DNA of 13,699 bases from an uncultured Granulicatella sp. (GTDB lineage Bacteria; Bacillota; Bacilli; Lactobacillales; Aerococcaceae): NCBI RefSeq assembly GCF_938030755.1, contig NZ_CALHIF010000070.1:1-13699 (forward strand). The letters are read 5' to 3'. Position numbers and translations under genes: made by a program. Every line of letters starts with the position of its first letter. Position 1 is the first letter of the stretch. Positions 1 to 6,350 of this stretch are shown piece by piece. Below the pieces are notes generated by a model that worked only from the letters and a program-made list of their open reading frames with translations, was not told where the DNA came from and did not search any database.

Positions 1-7
1 AAAAAAG

Positions 8-35
8 TAAAATGTAACATATATGTTACATTTTA
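8..35. promoter_or_regulatory. 28-bp perfect palindrome, operator-like (WalR-box match)
   Basis: The stretch is a perfect inverted repeat with half-site TAAAATGTAACATA and no loop, so it is better read as a protein-binding site than as a terminator. Its core, positions 13-29, reads TGTAAC-N5-TGTTAC, which also satisfies the published WalR/YycF direct-repeat consensus TGTWAH-N5-TGTWAH. It lies about 130 bp upstream of the -10 of the peptidase gene and could equally serve a gene left of the window. The palindrome is seen directly; the regulator is inference. Confidence 0.5.
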
Positions 36-165
36 AAAATATGAAAATTCTCTAGGGAATAAATGGATATACAAGCCTTCAAAGCTGTGATTTTATTTAT
101 TGTACATAAAATAGGTTCACAAAACATCTAATTCTATCCCTTGTCTTCTTTTTTCGCACCAAAAG

Positions 166-174
166 TGTTAAAAT
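166..174 (+). promoter_or_regulatory. Extended -10 promoter of the M16C peptidase gene
   Basis: TG-T-TAAAAT forms an extended -10 element (TG at 166-167, hexamer at 169-174). The -35 at the usual distance (about 146-151) is poor. The spacer contains TTTTCGCACCA (151-161), which recurs exactly in the trkA promoter spacer. The hexamer overlaps an upstream in-frame ATG at 173, which argues against that ATG being translated. Confidence 0.55.
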
Positions 175-208
175 GGGTGCAAACCTTTTAAGAAGAAGGA
201 GGAATTTT

Positions 209-3130
209 ATGCCAAAAGAATTTAATGGCTTTAAATTATTAGAAAAGAGAGACTTACCAGATATCCGTTCAGTAGGGTATTTATATCAACATGAAAAAAC
301 AGGAGCGGAAGTTCTTTATTTAGAAAATGAAGACGATAATAAAGCTTTTAATATCGCGTTTAGAACTCCACCATATGATGATAACGGAATTGCACATATT
401 ATCGAACATTCAGTATTAAATGGATCTAGAAAGTATCCAACCAAAGAACCTTTTGTAGAGTTATTAAAAGGATCTTTGAATACTTTCCTAAATGCGATGA
501 CTTATTCTGATAAAACAGTGTACCCAGTATCTTCTCGCAATCAAAAAGATTTTACCAATTTAATGTCAGTTTATTTAGACGCTGTGTTCTATCCGAACTT
601 CAAGCATGACCCTCAAATTTTAATGCAAGAGGGATGGCATTATCACCTAGAGAATGCTGAAGATGAACTGATTTATAAAGGCGTTGTTTATAATGAAATG
701 CGTGGGGCTTTCTCCCAACCAGAATCAGAATTATATCGTTTAATTGAACCAACTTTATATCCAGATACGGTGTATAAACATATTTCAGGAGGAATGCCTG
801 CTAGCATCCCAACATTAACGCAAGAGAAATTTGTGGCTTTCCATGACAAATATTATCACCCAAGCAATGCGCGTGTTACATTATACGGGAATCTAGATTT
901 AGACGTTGCTTTTGGTCAATTAAGTGAATATTTTGATGCCTTCGAACCAAAAGCATATGACTTTGGTCCTGTTGAACAAGCTCCGTTTGAAAAAAGACAT
1001 GAATTAGAAGCGAAATTCTCGATTTCTCAAGAAGAATCTGAAGAAAACAAAACATTGCTTGCTTATGTTTGGGCTGCTGGAAAAGGCACCGATGCTGAAT
1101 CACTGATTGCTTTAGCCGTATTAGACGAACTTCTTTTAGGAAGTAATACAGCACCTATTAAAAAAGCACTTTTGAAATCAGGGCTCGGTTCTGATGTATC
1201 TGGTGGTTTTGGTGCAGCAACATATTCACCTATATTTGAAATTGTTCTCAAAGATACAAATCCTTCTGCAAAAGAAGAATTTATTACGATTATTGAATCA
1301 GAATTAAAACGACTCGTTGAAGAGGGAATTCCTCAAAAAGCCATTCAAGCAGCATTAAACAAAGCAGCTTTCAGATACAAAGAACTTACAGCATTAGAAG
1401 GTTCTACTCCTAAAGGCATTCTGTATTCTTTAAATGCGCTAACGAGCTGGTTATATGGTGGAAATGTGTTCGAGACATTTGAGTATCAACCGATTTTAGA
1501 TAAGATTCAAAGAGAAATGACTAATGGATACTTCGAAAAATTAATTCAAAGTACGTTATTAGAGAATACTCACTCAGCAGTTATTACACTTTCTCCTGAA
1601 CCAGGACTTCTTGAGCGTAAAGACCAAGCACTAAAAGAACAATTAGCATCCTATAAAGCTTCACTAAGTAATCAAGAATTAGAAGCATTGGTCGAAGAAA
1701 CTCAAAAATTATTAGAACGCCAAACAACTCCTGATAAGGAAGAAGATTTAGCAAAATTACCAAAACTATCGATTGAAGATATCGATCGAGAAGTAAAACC
1801 TTTACCATTAACGATAGAAGAAAATGAAGGAAAACCAACCTTCCTACACTATGAAGATTTTACAGCGGGAATTTCTTATGTGAAATATTATTTCGATTTA
1901 TCCGGTGTGAAGACAGAAGATATTCCAGTCGTTGCGTTCTTAACAGAAGTATTAGGGGAAGTTGGAACGGAGAACTTCACAGATGAAGCTCTCAGCACAG
2001 AAATTGACTTCTATACAGGTGGAATTGGAACAAACGCGACAGTGATCACTGAATCGGTAGCAGACAATATCTACTATCCTAAATTCACAGTGAGTGGGAA
2101 AGCCTTGTCTGAGTATCAACCACAGCTCTTGAGCTTGATTGAAGAAATCGTTCATCGTTCGAACTTGGATGATGTAGAAAAAATCAAGGAGCTTTTACTC
2201 AATGTGAAAGCAGACTTAGAAATGAACTTCAACTATGGCTCACATGTGGCTGCACTTCATCGTTTAGAATCTTACTACTATGAAGGAGCTAAATATGCTC
2301 AATCTCTTGAAGGAATTGATTATTACGATTTCATTTGTGATGTGGTCGCTGGATTTGACGCAGAGCCTCAAGCGTTTATTGACCGCCTAAAAGCTGTGTT
2401 AAAAACGATTTTAACAACAGACCAATTAGTGGCTACTTTTGTCGGAAGCAAAGTTGACTTCGACCACTTCAAACAAGTGTCAGAGGACTTCTTCAAACAT
2501 CTTGGAAATCATAAAGTTGAAAAACAAGCCTTCACCAATCCAGTGGAAGTGTTAAACGAAGGATTTAAGACAGCGCAAGAAATTAACTATGTCGCAAAAG
2601 GATATAACCAAACGCTTCTAGGTGTTCCAGTGAACGGAATGAACTTATTCTTAAAATCAGTTTTAGGACTTGATTATTTATGGAATACAGTTCGTGTTCA
2701 AGGTGGGGCATACGGCGGTATGAGTGTCATTAATGATAAAGGGGATGTAGCGGGTCTTTCTTACCGCGACCCTAACATCGTTGAAACGCTCGAACGATAT
2801 GACGGACAAGTGGAGTACTTAGAAAACTTCAACTTGTCTAAGGCGGAATTTGAAAAGAACTTGATTGGGACATTCAGTTCGATCGATCGTCCGCTTTCTG
2901 CCTCTCAAAAAGGTGCGGTAGCCTTTACCCGTTACTTCACGCATATGACGCAAGTAAAAGTGCAGCAGTTCCGTGATGAAATCTTAGGGGCAACTCCTGA
3001 AAAGGTACGTGCATACGCTCCAACGATGAAAGCCATTATGGATCAAAATGCGTTTGTCGTAATTGGAAATGATACGAAGATTGAAAATCATAAAGACATC
3101 TTCAAAAACATTCGTAACTTAACAAAATAA
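209..3130 (+). CDS. M16C family zinc metallopeptidase (PreP/insulinase-like)
   Basis: A 973-residue cytoplasmic oligopeptidase of the presequence-protease (PreP, M16C) type, which degrades short unstructured peptides inside a closed two-lobed chamber. The inverted zinc motif HxxEH is HIIEH at residues 63-67 and the third zinc ligand is Glu163 in the NEMRG motif. The C-terminal lobe carries the family's R-x-x-GGAYG substrate-binding element around residues 828-838. The expected order is an active M16 domain, an inactive M16 domain, the M16C-associated linker and a C-terminal M16 domain, and the length matches PreP proteins (about 970-1000). There is no signal peptide. The start at 209 is chosen because AAGGAGG (196-202) sits 6 nt upstream; the in-frame ATG at 173 lies inside the promoter -10. 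The gene is monocistronic, with a terminator directly after it. Family assignment is firm; the physiological substrate is unknown. Confidence 0.95.
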   Translation: MPKEFNGFKLLEKRDLPDIRSVGYLYQHEKTGAEVLYLENEDDNKAFNIAFRTPPYDDNGIAHIIEHSVLNGSRKYPTKEPFVELLKGSLNTFLNAMTYSDKTVYPVSSRNQKDFTNLMSVYLDAVFYPNFKHDPQILMQEGWHYHLENAEDELIYKGVVYNEMRGAFSQPESELYRLIEPTLYPDTVYKHISGGMPASIPTLTQEKFVAFHDKYYHPSNARVTLYGNLDLDVAFGQLSEYFDAFEPKAYDFGPVEQAPFEKRHELEAKFSISQEESEENKTLLAYVWAAGKGTDAESLIALAVLDELLLGSNTAPIKKALLKSGLGSDVSGGFGAATYSPIFEIVLKDTNPSAKEEFITIIESELKRLVEEGIPQKAIQAALNKAAFRYKELTALEGSTPKGILYSLNALTSWLYGGNVFETFEYQPILDKIQREMTNGYFEKLIQSTLLENTHSAVITLSPEPGLLERKDQALKEQLASYKASLSNQELEALVEETQKLLERQTTPDKEEDLAKLPKLSIEDIDREVKPLPLTIEENEGKPTFLHYEDFTAGISYVKYYFDLSGVKTEDIPVVAFLTEVLGEVGTENFTDEALSTEIDFYTGGIGTNATVITESVADNIYYPKFTVSGKALSEYQPQLLSLIEEIVHRSNLDDVEKIKELLLNVKADLEMNFNYGSHVAALHRLESYYYEGAKYAQSLEGIDYYDFICDVVAGFDAEPQAFIDRLKAVLKTILTTDQLVATFVGSKVDFDHFKQVSEDFFKHLGNHKVEKQAFTNPVEVLNEGFKTAQEINYVAKGYNQTLLGVPVNGMNLFLKSVLGLDYLWNTVRVQGGAYGGMSVINDKGDVAGLSYRDPNIVETLERYDGQVEYLENFNLSKAEFEKNLIGTFSSIDRPLSASQKGAVAFTRYFTHMTQVKVQQFRDEILGATPEKVRAYAPTMKAIMDQNAFVVIGNDTKIENHKDIFKNIRNLTK

Positions 3131-3137
3131 GACAACT

Positions 3138-3177
3138 AAAAATCCCAACTATCACAGAAGTGACAGTTGGGATTTTT
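3138..3177. terminator. Bidirectional terminator between convergent genes
   Basis: An 18-bp stem (AAAAATCCCAACT-a-TCAC against its complement, one A-C mismatch) with an AGAA loop is flanked by an A-run on the left and a T-run on the right. It can therefore end both the peptidase transcript (+) and the ligase-like transcript (-), whose stop codon is only 9 nt to the right. Confidence 0.9.
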
Positions 3178-3185
3178 ATTGTTTA

Positions 3186-4382
3186 CTATTCATGAGGCAT
3201 TTTATTTTCTTCTTGTTTCATCCACATTGGGATGCTTGTCATTACAAGTAAGAAAAGGAAGGCACTTTGTACCCAAAGAATGGCCACATCGAAAATGCCG
3301 TGTACGAAAAGTACAACGATGAGTGACACATAGAGACCAACGATTGGACGTTTCTTAGGATCACGACTCATTTCCATAATCATGCGCACTGGTTGAAGAG
3401 TAGAAATCATTAAAAGCAGCGTTCCGATAATCCCGTAGCTTGAAATGGTATCGATATATAAACTGTGCGCGTGTTCGTGGTATCTGGCGCCGATTCTTGC
3501 AAAACTATGCAAGTAGGTCAGAGGTCCTTCCCCGAACCATGGATTTTGTTTAAAGAGAACCACGCCGGCATTCCAAATTGAAACGCGTTCTTCCATGGAT
3601 GAGCCAAAACTTCCCATACGAACACCGATGTCACTTGAGAAGAGGAACATGAGTCCAACTCCAAATGCGGCGATGCTAAGCCAGAATGCTTTCGAGCTAC
3701 GAATCGTCGTGAAGAGGTAAATAATCGCTCCGCAGATAATCGCTGGGAAAGCCGTTCTGTTTTGCGTGAAGCTAAGGCCGAATAGATTAATACCAATCGC
3801 GACAGCGCCGATGAACTTCCAGAACCAACTCTTCGTGATGCTGAGTAAGTAGAAGCCAATCATAATACAGAAGCAACAAATAATGCCGTAGTAGTTCGGA
3901 TTAAAGAAGGTTACTTCCGCACGGTTTTGGTGCCATACTTGCATCTTTGGTGATAGGAAGGTGTAGTTAAATTTATGAACGATTTCGTAGTGTTCTAAGA
4001 ACGCAAACCCCGCAGCGAAAATGCTGAGGAGTAAGACTGTCTGTAGAACAATATGGAAAAAGTCCGGTGTCAATCGTCTTTGATAGTATTTAAAGAATAT
4101 CGCATACATCACGAATCCAACCGAGATGACAGCGCCGATATAGTTGCCGGCTACCATTGATACGATAAAGCTAAATCCGATAAACGCCAGTAAGAACGGG
4201 TGAGAGAGTAGGTCTTTAAAGACTTGTTTTAATTTTCCCGTAAAGGCGAGAAGTATGATATATAAGACGAACAATGTTAGAAATAGATAAAACGGAAGGA
4301 AGCTACTGATAATGAGTAAGTACAGTGCTAGGTCCTGATTCGAGAATCGTTTTATCTTTTCGATAATCGTTAGTAATTTCAT
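3186..4382 (-). CDS. O-antigen ligase (Wzy_C/RfaL-like) family membrane protein
   Basis: A 398-residue polytopic membrane protein with about ten to twelve hydrophobic segments. The C-terminal half holds the Wzy_C signature: ERVSIWNAG, then a large periplasm-type loop with NPWFGEGP and HEHAHSLYID (about residues 298-312), followed by SYGIIG. Members of this family transfer or polymerise undecaprenyl-linked glycans at the outer face of the membrane. In Gram-positive bacteria they usually act on surface polysaccharides or wall glycopolymers. No glycosyltransferases flank it, so the acceptor cannot be inferred. The start at 4382 (ATG) has AAAGGAA at 4387-4393 just upstream; a longer in-frame reading from a TTG at 4412 overlaps the leader hairpin and lacks a ribosome site. 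It has its own promoter divergent from gpmA. Whether it is a ligase or a polymerase is not resolvable here. Confidence 0.85.
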   Translation of the reverse strand: MKLLTIIEKIKRFSNQDLALYLLIISSFLPFYLFLTLFVLYIILLAFTGKLKQVFKDLLSHPFLLAFIGFSFIVSMVAGNYIGAVISVGFVMYAIFFKYYQRRLTPDFFHIVLQTVLLLSIFAAGFAFLEHYEIVHKFNYTFLSPKMQVWHQNRAEVTFFNPNYYGIICCFCIMIGFYLLSITKSWFWKFIGAVAIGINLFGLSFTQNRTAFPAIICGAIIYLFTTIRSSKAFWLSIAAFGVGLMFLFSSDIGVRMGSFGSSMEERVSIWNAGVVLFKQNPWFGEGPLTYLHSFARIGARYHEHAHSLYIDTISSYGIIGTLLLMISTLQPVRMIMEMSRDPKKRPIVGLYVSLIVVLFVHGIFDVAILWVQSAFLFLLVMTSIPMWMKQEENKMPHE

Positions 4383-4395
4383 AATGTTCCTTTCA

Positions 4396-4410
4396 GGTAG
4401 TGTTTCTACC
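4396..4410 (-). promoter_or_regulatory. Small hairpin in the 5' leader of the ligase-like gene
   Basis: GGTAG-N5-CTACC is a perfect 5-bp dyad lying 3 nt upstream of the AAAGGAA ribosome site of the minus-strand gene. It could form a short leader hairpin that modulates initiation, or it could be incidental. Confidence 0.3.
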
Positions 4411-4438
4411 AATCATCTAATGAAATAGATATCAGCTT

Positions 4439-4468
4439 ATTTTACCACTAAATGATGATTTAGGGCAA
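4439..4468 (-). promoter_or_regulatory. Promoter of the ligase-like gene with a dyad in the spacer
   Basis: On the minus strand TTGCCC (4463-4468) is followed 18 nt later by TAAAAT (4439-4444). The spacer holds the inverted repeat CTAAAT-N4-ATTTAG (4448-4463), well placed for a repressor that would block polymerase. The regulator is unknown. Confidence 0.6.
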
Positions 4469-4493
4469 ATAGCAACACATCGGGCGCCGTTCT

Positions 4494-4522
4494 TTGAAAC
4501 TTTCTGAGAACAGGCGTACAAT
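4494..4522 (+). promoter_or_regulatory. Promoter of gpmA
   Basis: TTGAAA (4494-4499), a 17-nt spacer and TACAAT (4517-4522) give a near-consensus vegetative promoter about 30 bp upstream of the gpmA start, so the 5' leader should be short. This agrees with strong expression of a glycolytic gene. Confidence 0.8.
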
Positions 4523-4553
4523 ATAAGTAGAAATTCAGAAAGAAGGAATGAAC

Positions 4554-5240
4554 ATGAAATTAGTATTTGTTCGACATGGAGAAAGTGAATGGAACGCCCT
4601 CAATTTATTTACCGGTTGGAGTGATGTGGAATTAACTCCTAAAGGGGTAGAAGAAGCGCATCATGCAGGAGAAATGCTCCGCCCATTAGGCATCCAATTT
4701 GATCATGTCTATTTATCAGTCCTCAAAAGAGCCATCCACACAGGACACATTGTCTTGTCTGAATTAAATCAAGACTATTTACCAGAAACAAAGAGTTGGC
4801 GATTAAACGAACGCCACTATGGAGCCTTACAAGGACTCAACAAACAAGAAACACGTGAAAAATACGGCGACGAACAAGTGTTGCTTTGGAGACGTTCATA
4901 CGACGTGATGCCTCCACTGCTTAGCGAGGAAGAAGCGGCTAAACAAGCTAAAGATCCACGCTACAAACATCTACAAGTGAAGGACCTTCCTCAAGGAGAA
5001 ACGTTGAAAACAACCTTGGACCGCGTGCTTCCAATTTGGCAAGATAAGATTGCGGTGGATTTATTAGACGGCAAGAATGTTCTAGTCGTAGCTCACGGTA
5101 ATTCACTTCGCAGCCTGGTGAAATACTTACTCAACCTTAGCGAAGACGAAATCTTGAAATTCGAAATTCCAACAGGAACACCACTTGTATTTGACCTTGA
5201 CGAAAAATTACAAGTAAAGGAATACCATTTTGAAAAATAA
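4554..5240 (+). CDS. gpmA: 2,3-bisphosphoglycerate-dependent phosphoglycerate mutase
   Basis: A 228-residue cytoplasmic glycolytic enzyme interconverting 3- and 2-phosphoglycerate through a phosphohistidine intermediate. The phosphoacceptor motif is VRHGESEWN with His8, the acid residue lies in NERHYG (Glu86), and the second catalytic histidine is His181 in VAHGNSLR. Length and motifs fit the dPGM family exactly. The ATG at 4554 is preferred over the in-frame ATG at 4548 because AAGGA (4543-4547) would directly abut the earlier one but is 6 nt from the later one. It is the first gene of a probable two-gene transcript: the TAA stop overlaps the ribosome site of the next gene. Confidence 0.97.
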   Translation: MKLVFVRHGESEWNALNLFTGWSDVELTPKGVEEAHHAGEMLRPLGIQFDHVYLSVLKRAIHTGHIVLSELNQDYLPETKSWRLNERHYGALQGLNKQETREKYGDEQVLLWRRSYDVMPPLLSEEEAAKQAKDPRYKHLQVKDLPQGETLKTTLDRVLPIWQDKIAVDLLDGKNVLVVAHGNSLRSLVKYLLNLSEDEILKFEIPTGTPLVFDLDEKLQVKEYHFEK

Positions 5241-5251
5241 GGAGAATGCGA

Positions 5252-5794
5252 ATGAAGTGGGAGAAAAAACACATATTAGAAGAGAACGTTGAATGGAGAG
5301 GTCTTCCTGAAAGTGAAATGAAACCGTTCAAAGCTTATGTAAATGAAAAGACACCAGGAATTTGTGGAACGTATGCAGCTGCTACGTTAACAGTACTGAT
5401 GGCAAAACGCGAAGAAGTAGTGACACAATCAATGGACGAACTTTTGAAGGGGATGGAAGCATCCATTGAATACGCGTTTCCATATCGAGGAACTTTCTAT
5501 TGGGACGTGCAACGCGGACTCAATCACGAGTGGAAGAAATACGGCTATAAAACACACTTTAATTTATTTAGTGAAAAAGTTGTACCGGGCCTTCTTGATG
5601 ATGGAGTTCCTGTTGTAGTAGGAACGACCGCCGCTCTAGGTAGCCCGTATAAAAATCACTGGATTGTGGTGTACCAATACGCTTTCGATTCTAATGGCAA
5701 ACTTTGGTATAAGGCATACGACAACCATGGTTCGATTACAACCATTATTCCAGCTGTCCAAACACTTTGCGCTATCTGGCTAGAAAAGCTCTAG
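5252..5794 (+). CDS. Putative papain-like/C39-type cysteine peptidase fold protein
   Basis: A 180-residue soluble protein without signal peptide or membrane segment. I recognise no named family, but the arrangement suggests a small C39/papain-like fold: a Cys at the start of a predicted helix (PGICGTYAA, Cys38), a His opening a strand (KNHWIVVYQY, His136) and an Asp/Asn in the following strand (YKAYDNHG, Asp157/Asn158). It also has the GVPVVVG turn typical of such folds. The ribosome site TAAGGAG overlaps the gpmA stop, so the two are translationally coupled; the ATG at 5252 is 7 nt from it, whereas the in-frame ATG at 5246 is only 1 nt away. The last codons contain GCTATCT, part of a repeated pairing set that continues into the downstream RNA region. 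Peptidase activity is inference; it could be a non-catalytic relative. Confidence 0.6.
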   Translation: MKWEKKHILEENVEWRGLPESEMKPFKAYVNEKTPGICGTYAAATLTVLMAKREEVVTQSMDELLKGMEASIEYAFPYRGTFYWDVQRGLNHEWKKYGYKTHFNLFSEKVVPGLLDDGVPVVVGTTAALGSPYKNHWIVVYQYAFDSNGKLWYKAYDNHGSITTIIPAVQTLCAIWLEKL

Positions 5795-5945
5795 TCACCG
5801 CACTAATTAGAAGGCTAGATAGCACCAAGCTCTAAACCTGAAAAGCAGAAGCTATCTTTCAGCACAGGAACAAGGAGTAAAGAGGCCGTTATTTGGCACG
5901 TGATTCTATCAGAGCATTATTCAACTCTGACTCAAAAAGAGATAG
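5771..5945 (+). repeat. Alternating GCTATCT / AGATAGC pairing strands
   Basis: The 7-mer and its reverse complement alternate four times: GCTATCT at 5771-5777 (inside the preceding gene), AGATAGC at 5817-5823, GCTATCT at 5851-5857 and AGATAGC at 5939-5945. The two AGATAGC copies extend into a 12-nt direct repeat, AGATAGCACYAA. The strands can pair in mutually exclusive ways (first with second plus third with fourth, or second with third), which resembles a conformational switch. By homology with the second RNA block, third with fourth is the closing helix of the RNA core. Confidence 0.6.
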
Positions 5946-6142
5946 CACTAAAAAATGATTACGAAGAAGCCTGCGGGTTTTATAATCGCAGTAACGTGAA
6001 TAGCATCGAATGTGAGGGAGAAAGACAGAAATAGCGTAAATACTTTTATGTATTTACGCTATTTAGTTTTCTTTCCCCCACAAAGTTGAATAGGAATGAG
6101 CTAGCTGGAAACAGCGAAGCTCATCCCATTCAACCACTGTGC
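5851..6142 (+). ncRNA. Candidate structured RNA, copy 1 (upstream of gor)
   Basis: A non-coding block whose order of parts matches copy 2 at 7706-7982. Parts: closing helix GCTATCT/AGATAGC (5851/5939); conserved block CACAGGAACAAGGAGTAA (5863-5880); hairpin TCAGAG/CTCTGA (5909/5925); hairpin CTGCG/CGCAG (5971/5987), absent from copy 2; conserved block at 6008-6030 (GAATGTGAGGGAG then AAAGACAGAA). Helix A pairs GTG-a-GGG-a-GAAAGA (6012-6025) with TCTTTC-CCC-CAC (6070-6081), leaving two bulged A's. A 15-bp hairpin (6029-6043/6050-6064) caps helix A. Next come the conserved CAAAGTT, helix C (GTTGAAT/ATTCAAC, 6085/6128) ending in a GAAA tetraloop (6108-6111), and the conserved AACCACTGTGC. The plus strand is supported by the GNRA loop and the downstream T-tract. 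I recognise no known RNA family; function is unknown. Confidence 0.6.
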
Positions 6143-6144
6143 TT

Positions 6145-6213
6145 ACGCGGAGTAGGAACTTGTTCCTTACTCCGCGTTTGAAGTTTCGAAGGAGCAAGAC
6201 CAAGGCTTGCTCC
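6145..6213 (+). other. Two further stable hairpins downstream of RNA copy 1
   Basis: A long hairpin with ACGCGGAGTA pairing TACTCCGCGT (6145-6154/6168-6177) and GGAA/TTCC at its tip is followed by an 8-bp hairpin GGAGCAAG/CTTGCTCC (6191-6198/6206-6213). CACTGT (6135-6140) and ACAGTG (6225-6230) can pair across both, forming a junction that competes with the base of the terminator at 6229. Copy 2 has no equivalent hairpins. With the core, this leaves little of 5795-6262 unstructured; I see no plausible small gene in the gap. Confidence 0.5.
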
Positions 6214-6228
6214 GGTGCAACGTTACAG

Positions 6229-6261
6229 TGATTACGCAAGGCTTTGCAGTAATCATTTTTT
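6229..6261 (+). terminator. Intrinsic terminator after RNA copy 1
   Basis: TGATTAC-GCAA-ggct-TTGC-a-GTAATCA is an 11-bp stem with a 4-nt loop and one bulged A, followed by six T's. It would end transcripts carrying gpmA, the cysteine-peptidase-like gene and RNA copy 1. It lies 54 bp upstream of the gor -10 element, so gor is either separately transcribed or reached by read-through. Confidence 0.8.
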
Positions 6262-6314
6262 GTGTGCTTAGAAGCATTTCATGAGCAGGGTTAAAGACAA
6301 AAGCAAAAGCGCTC

Positions 6315-6323
6315 TGATAGAAT
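6315..6323 (+). promoter_or_regulatory. Probable extended -10 promoter of gor
   Basis: TG-A-TAGAAT (hexamer 6318-6323) is an extended -10 element 28 bp upstream of the gor start. No convincing -35 is seen at 17 nt spacing. It lies downstream of the terminator, consistent with an independent gor transcript. Confidence 0.5.
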
Positions 6324-6350
6324 GAATGTGACAAAAAGGAGGAAGAATGA

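Noticed and set aside
3518..3859. Second minus-strand frame inside the O-antigen-ligase-type gene
   Set aside because: It is a low-complexity Ser/Leu-rich shadow frame; the overlapping frame has a clear membrane protein with family motifs.
4498..4512. CodY-like box in the gpmA promoter spacer
   Set aside because: It matches 11 of 15 consensus positions, which is too weak in AT-rich DNA to claim without other CodY evidence.
5795..6350. Insertion sequence or miniature transposon
   Set aside because: No terminal inverted repeats, target-site duplication or transposase remnant was found around either RNA block; stem compensation argues for RNA function, though a dispersed repeat is not fully excluded.
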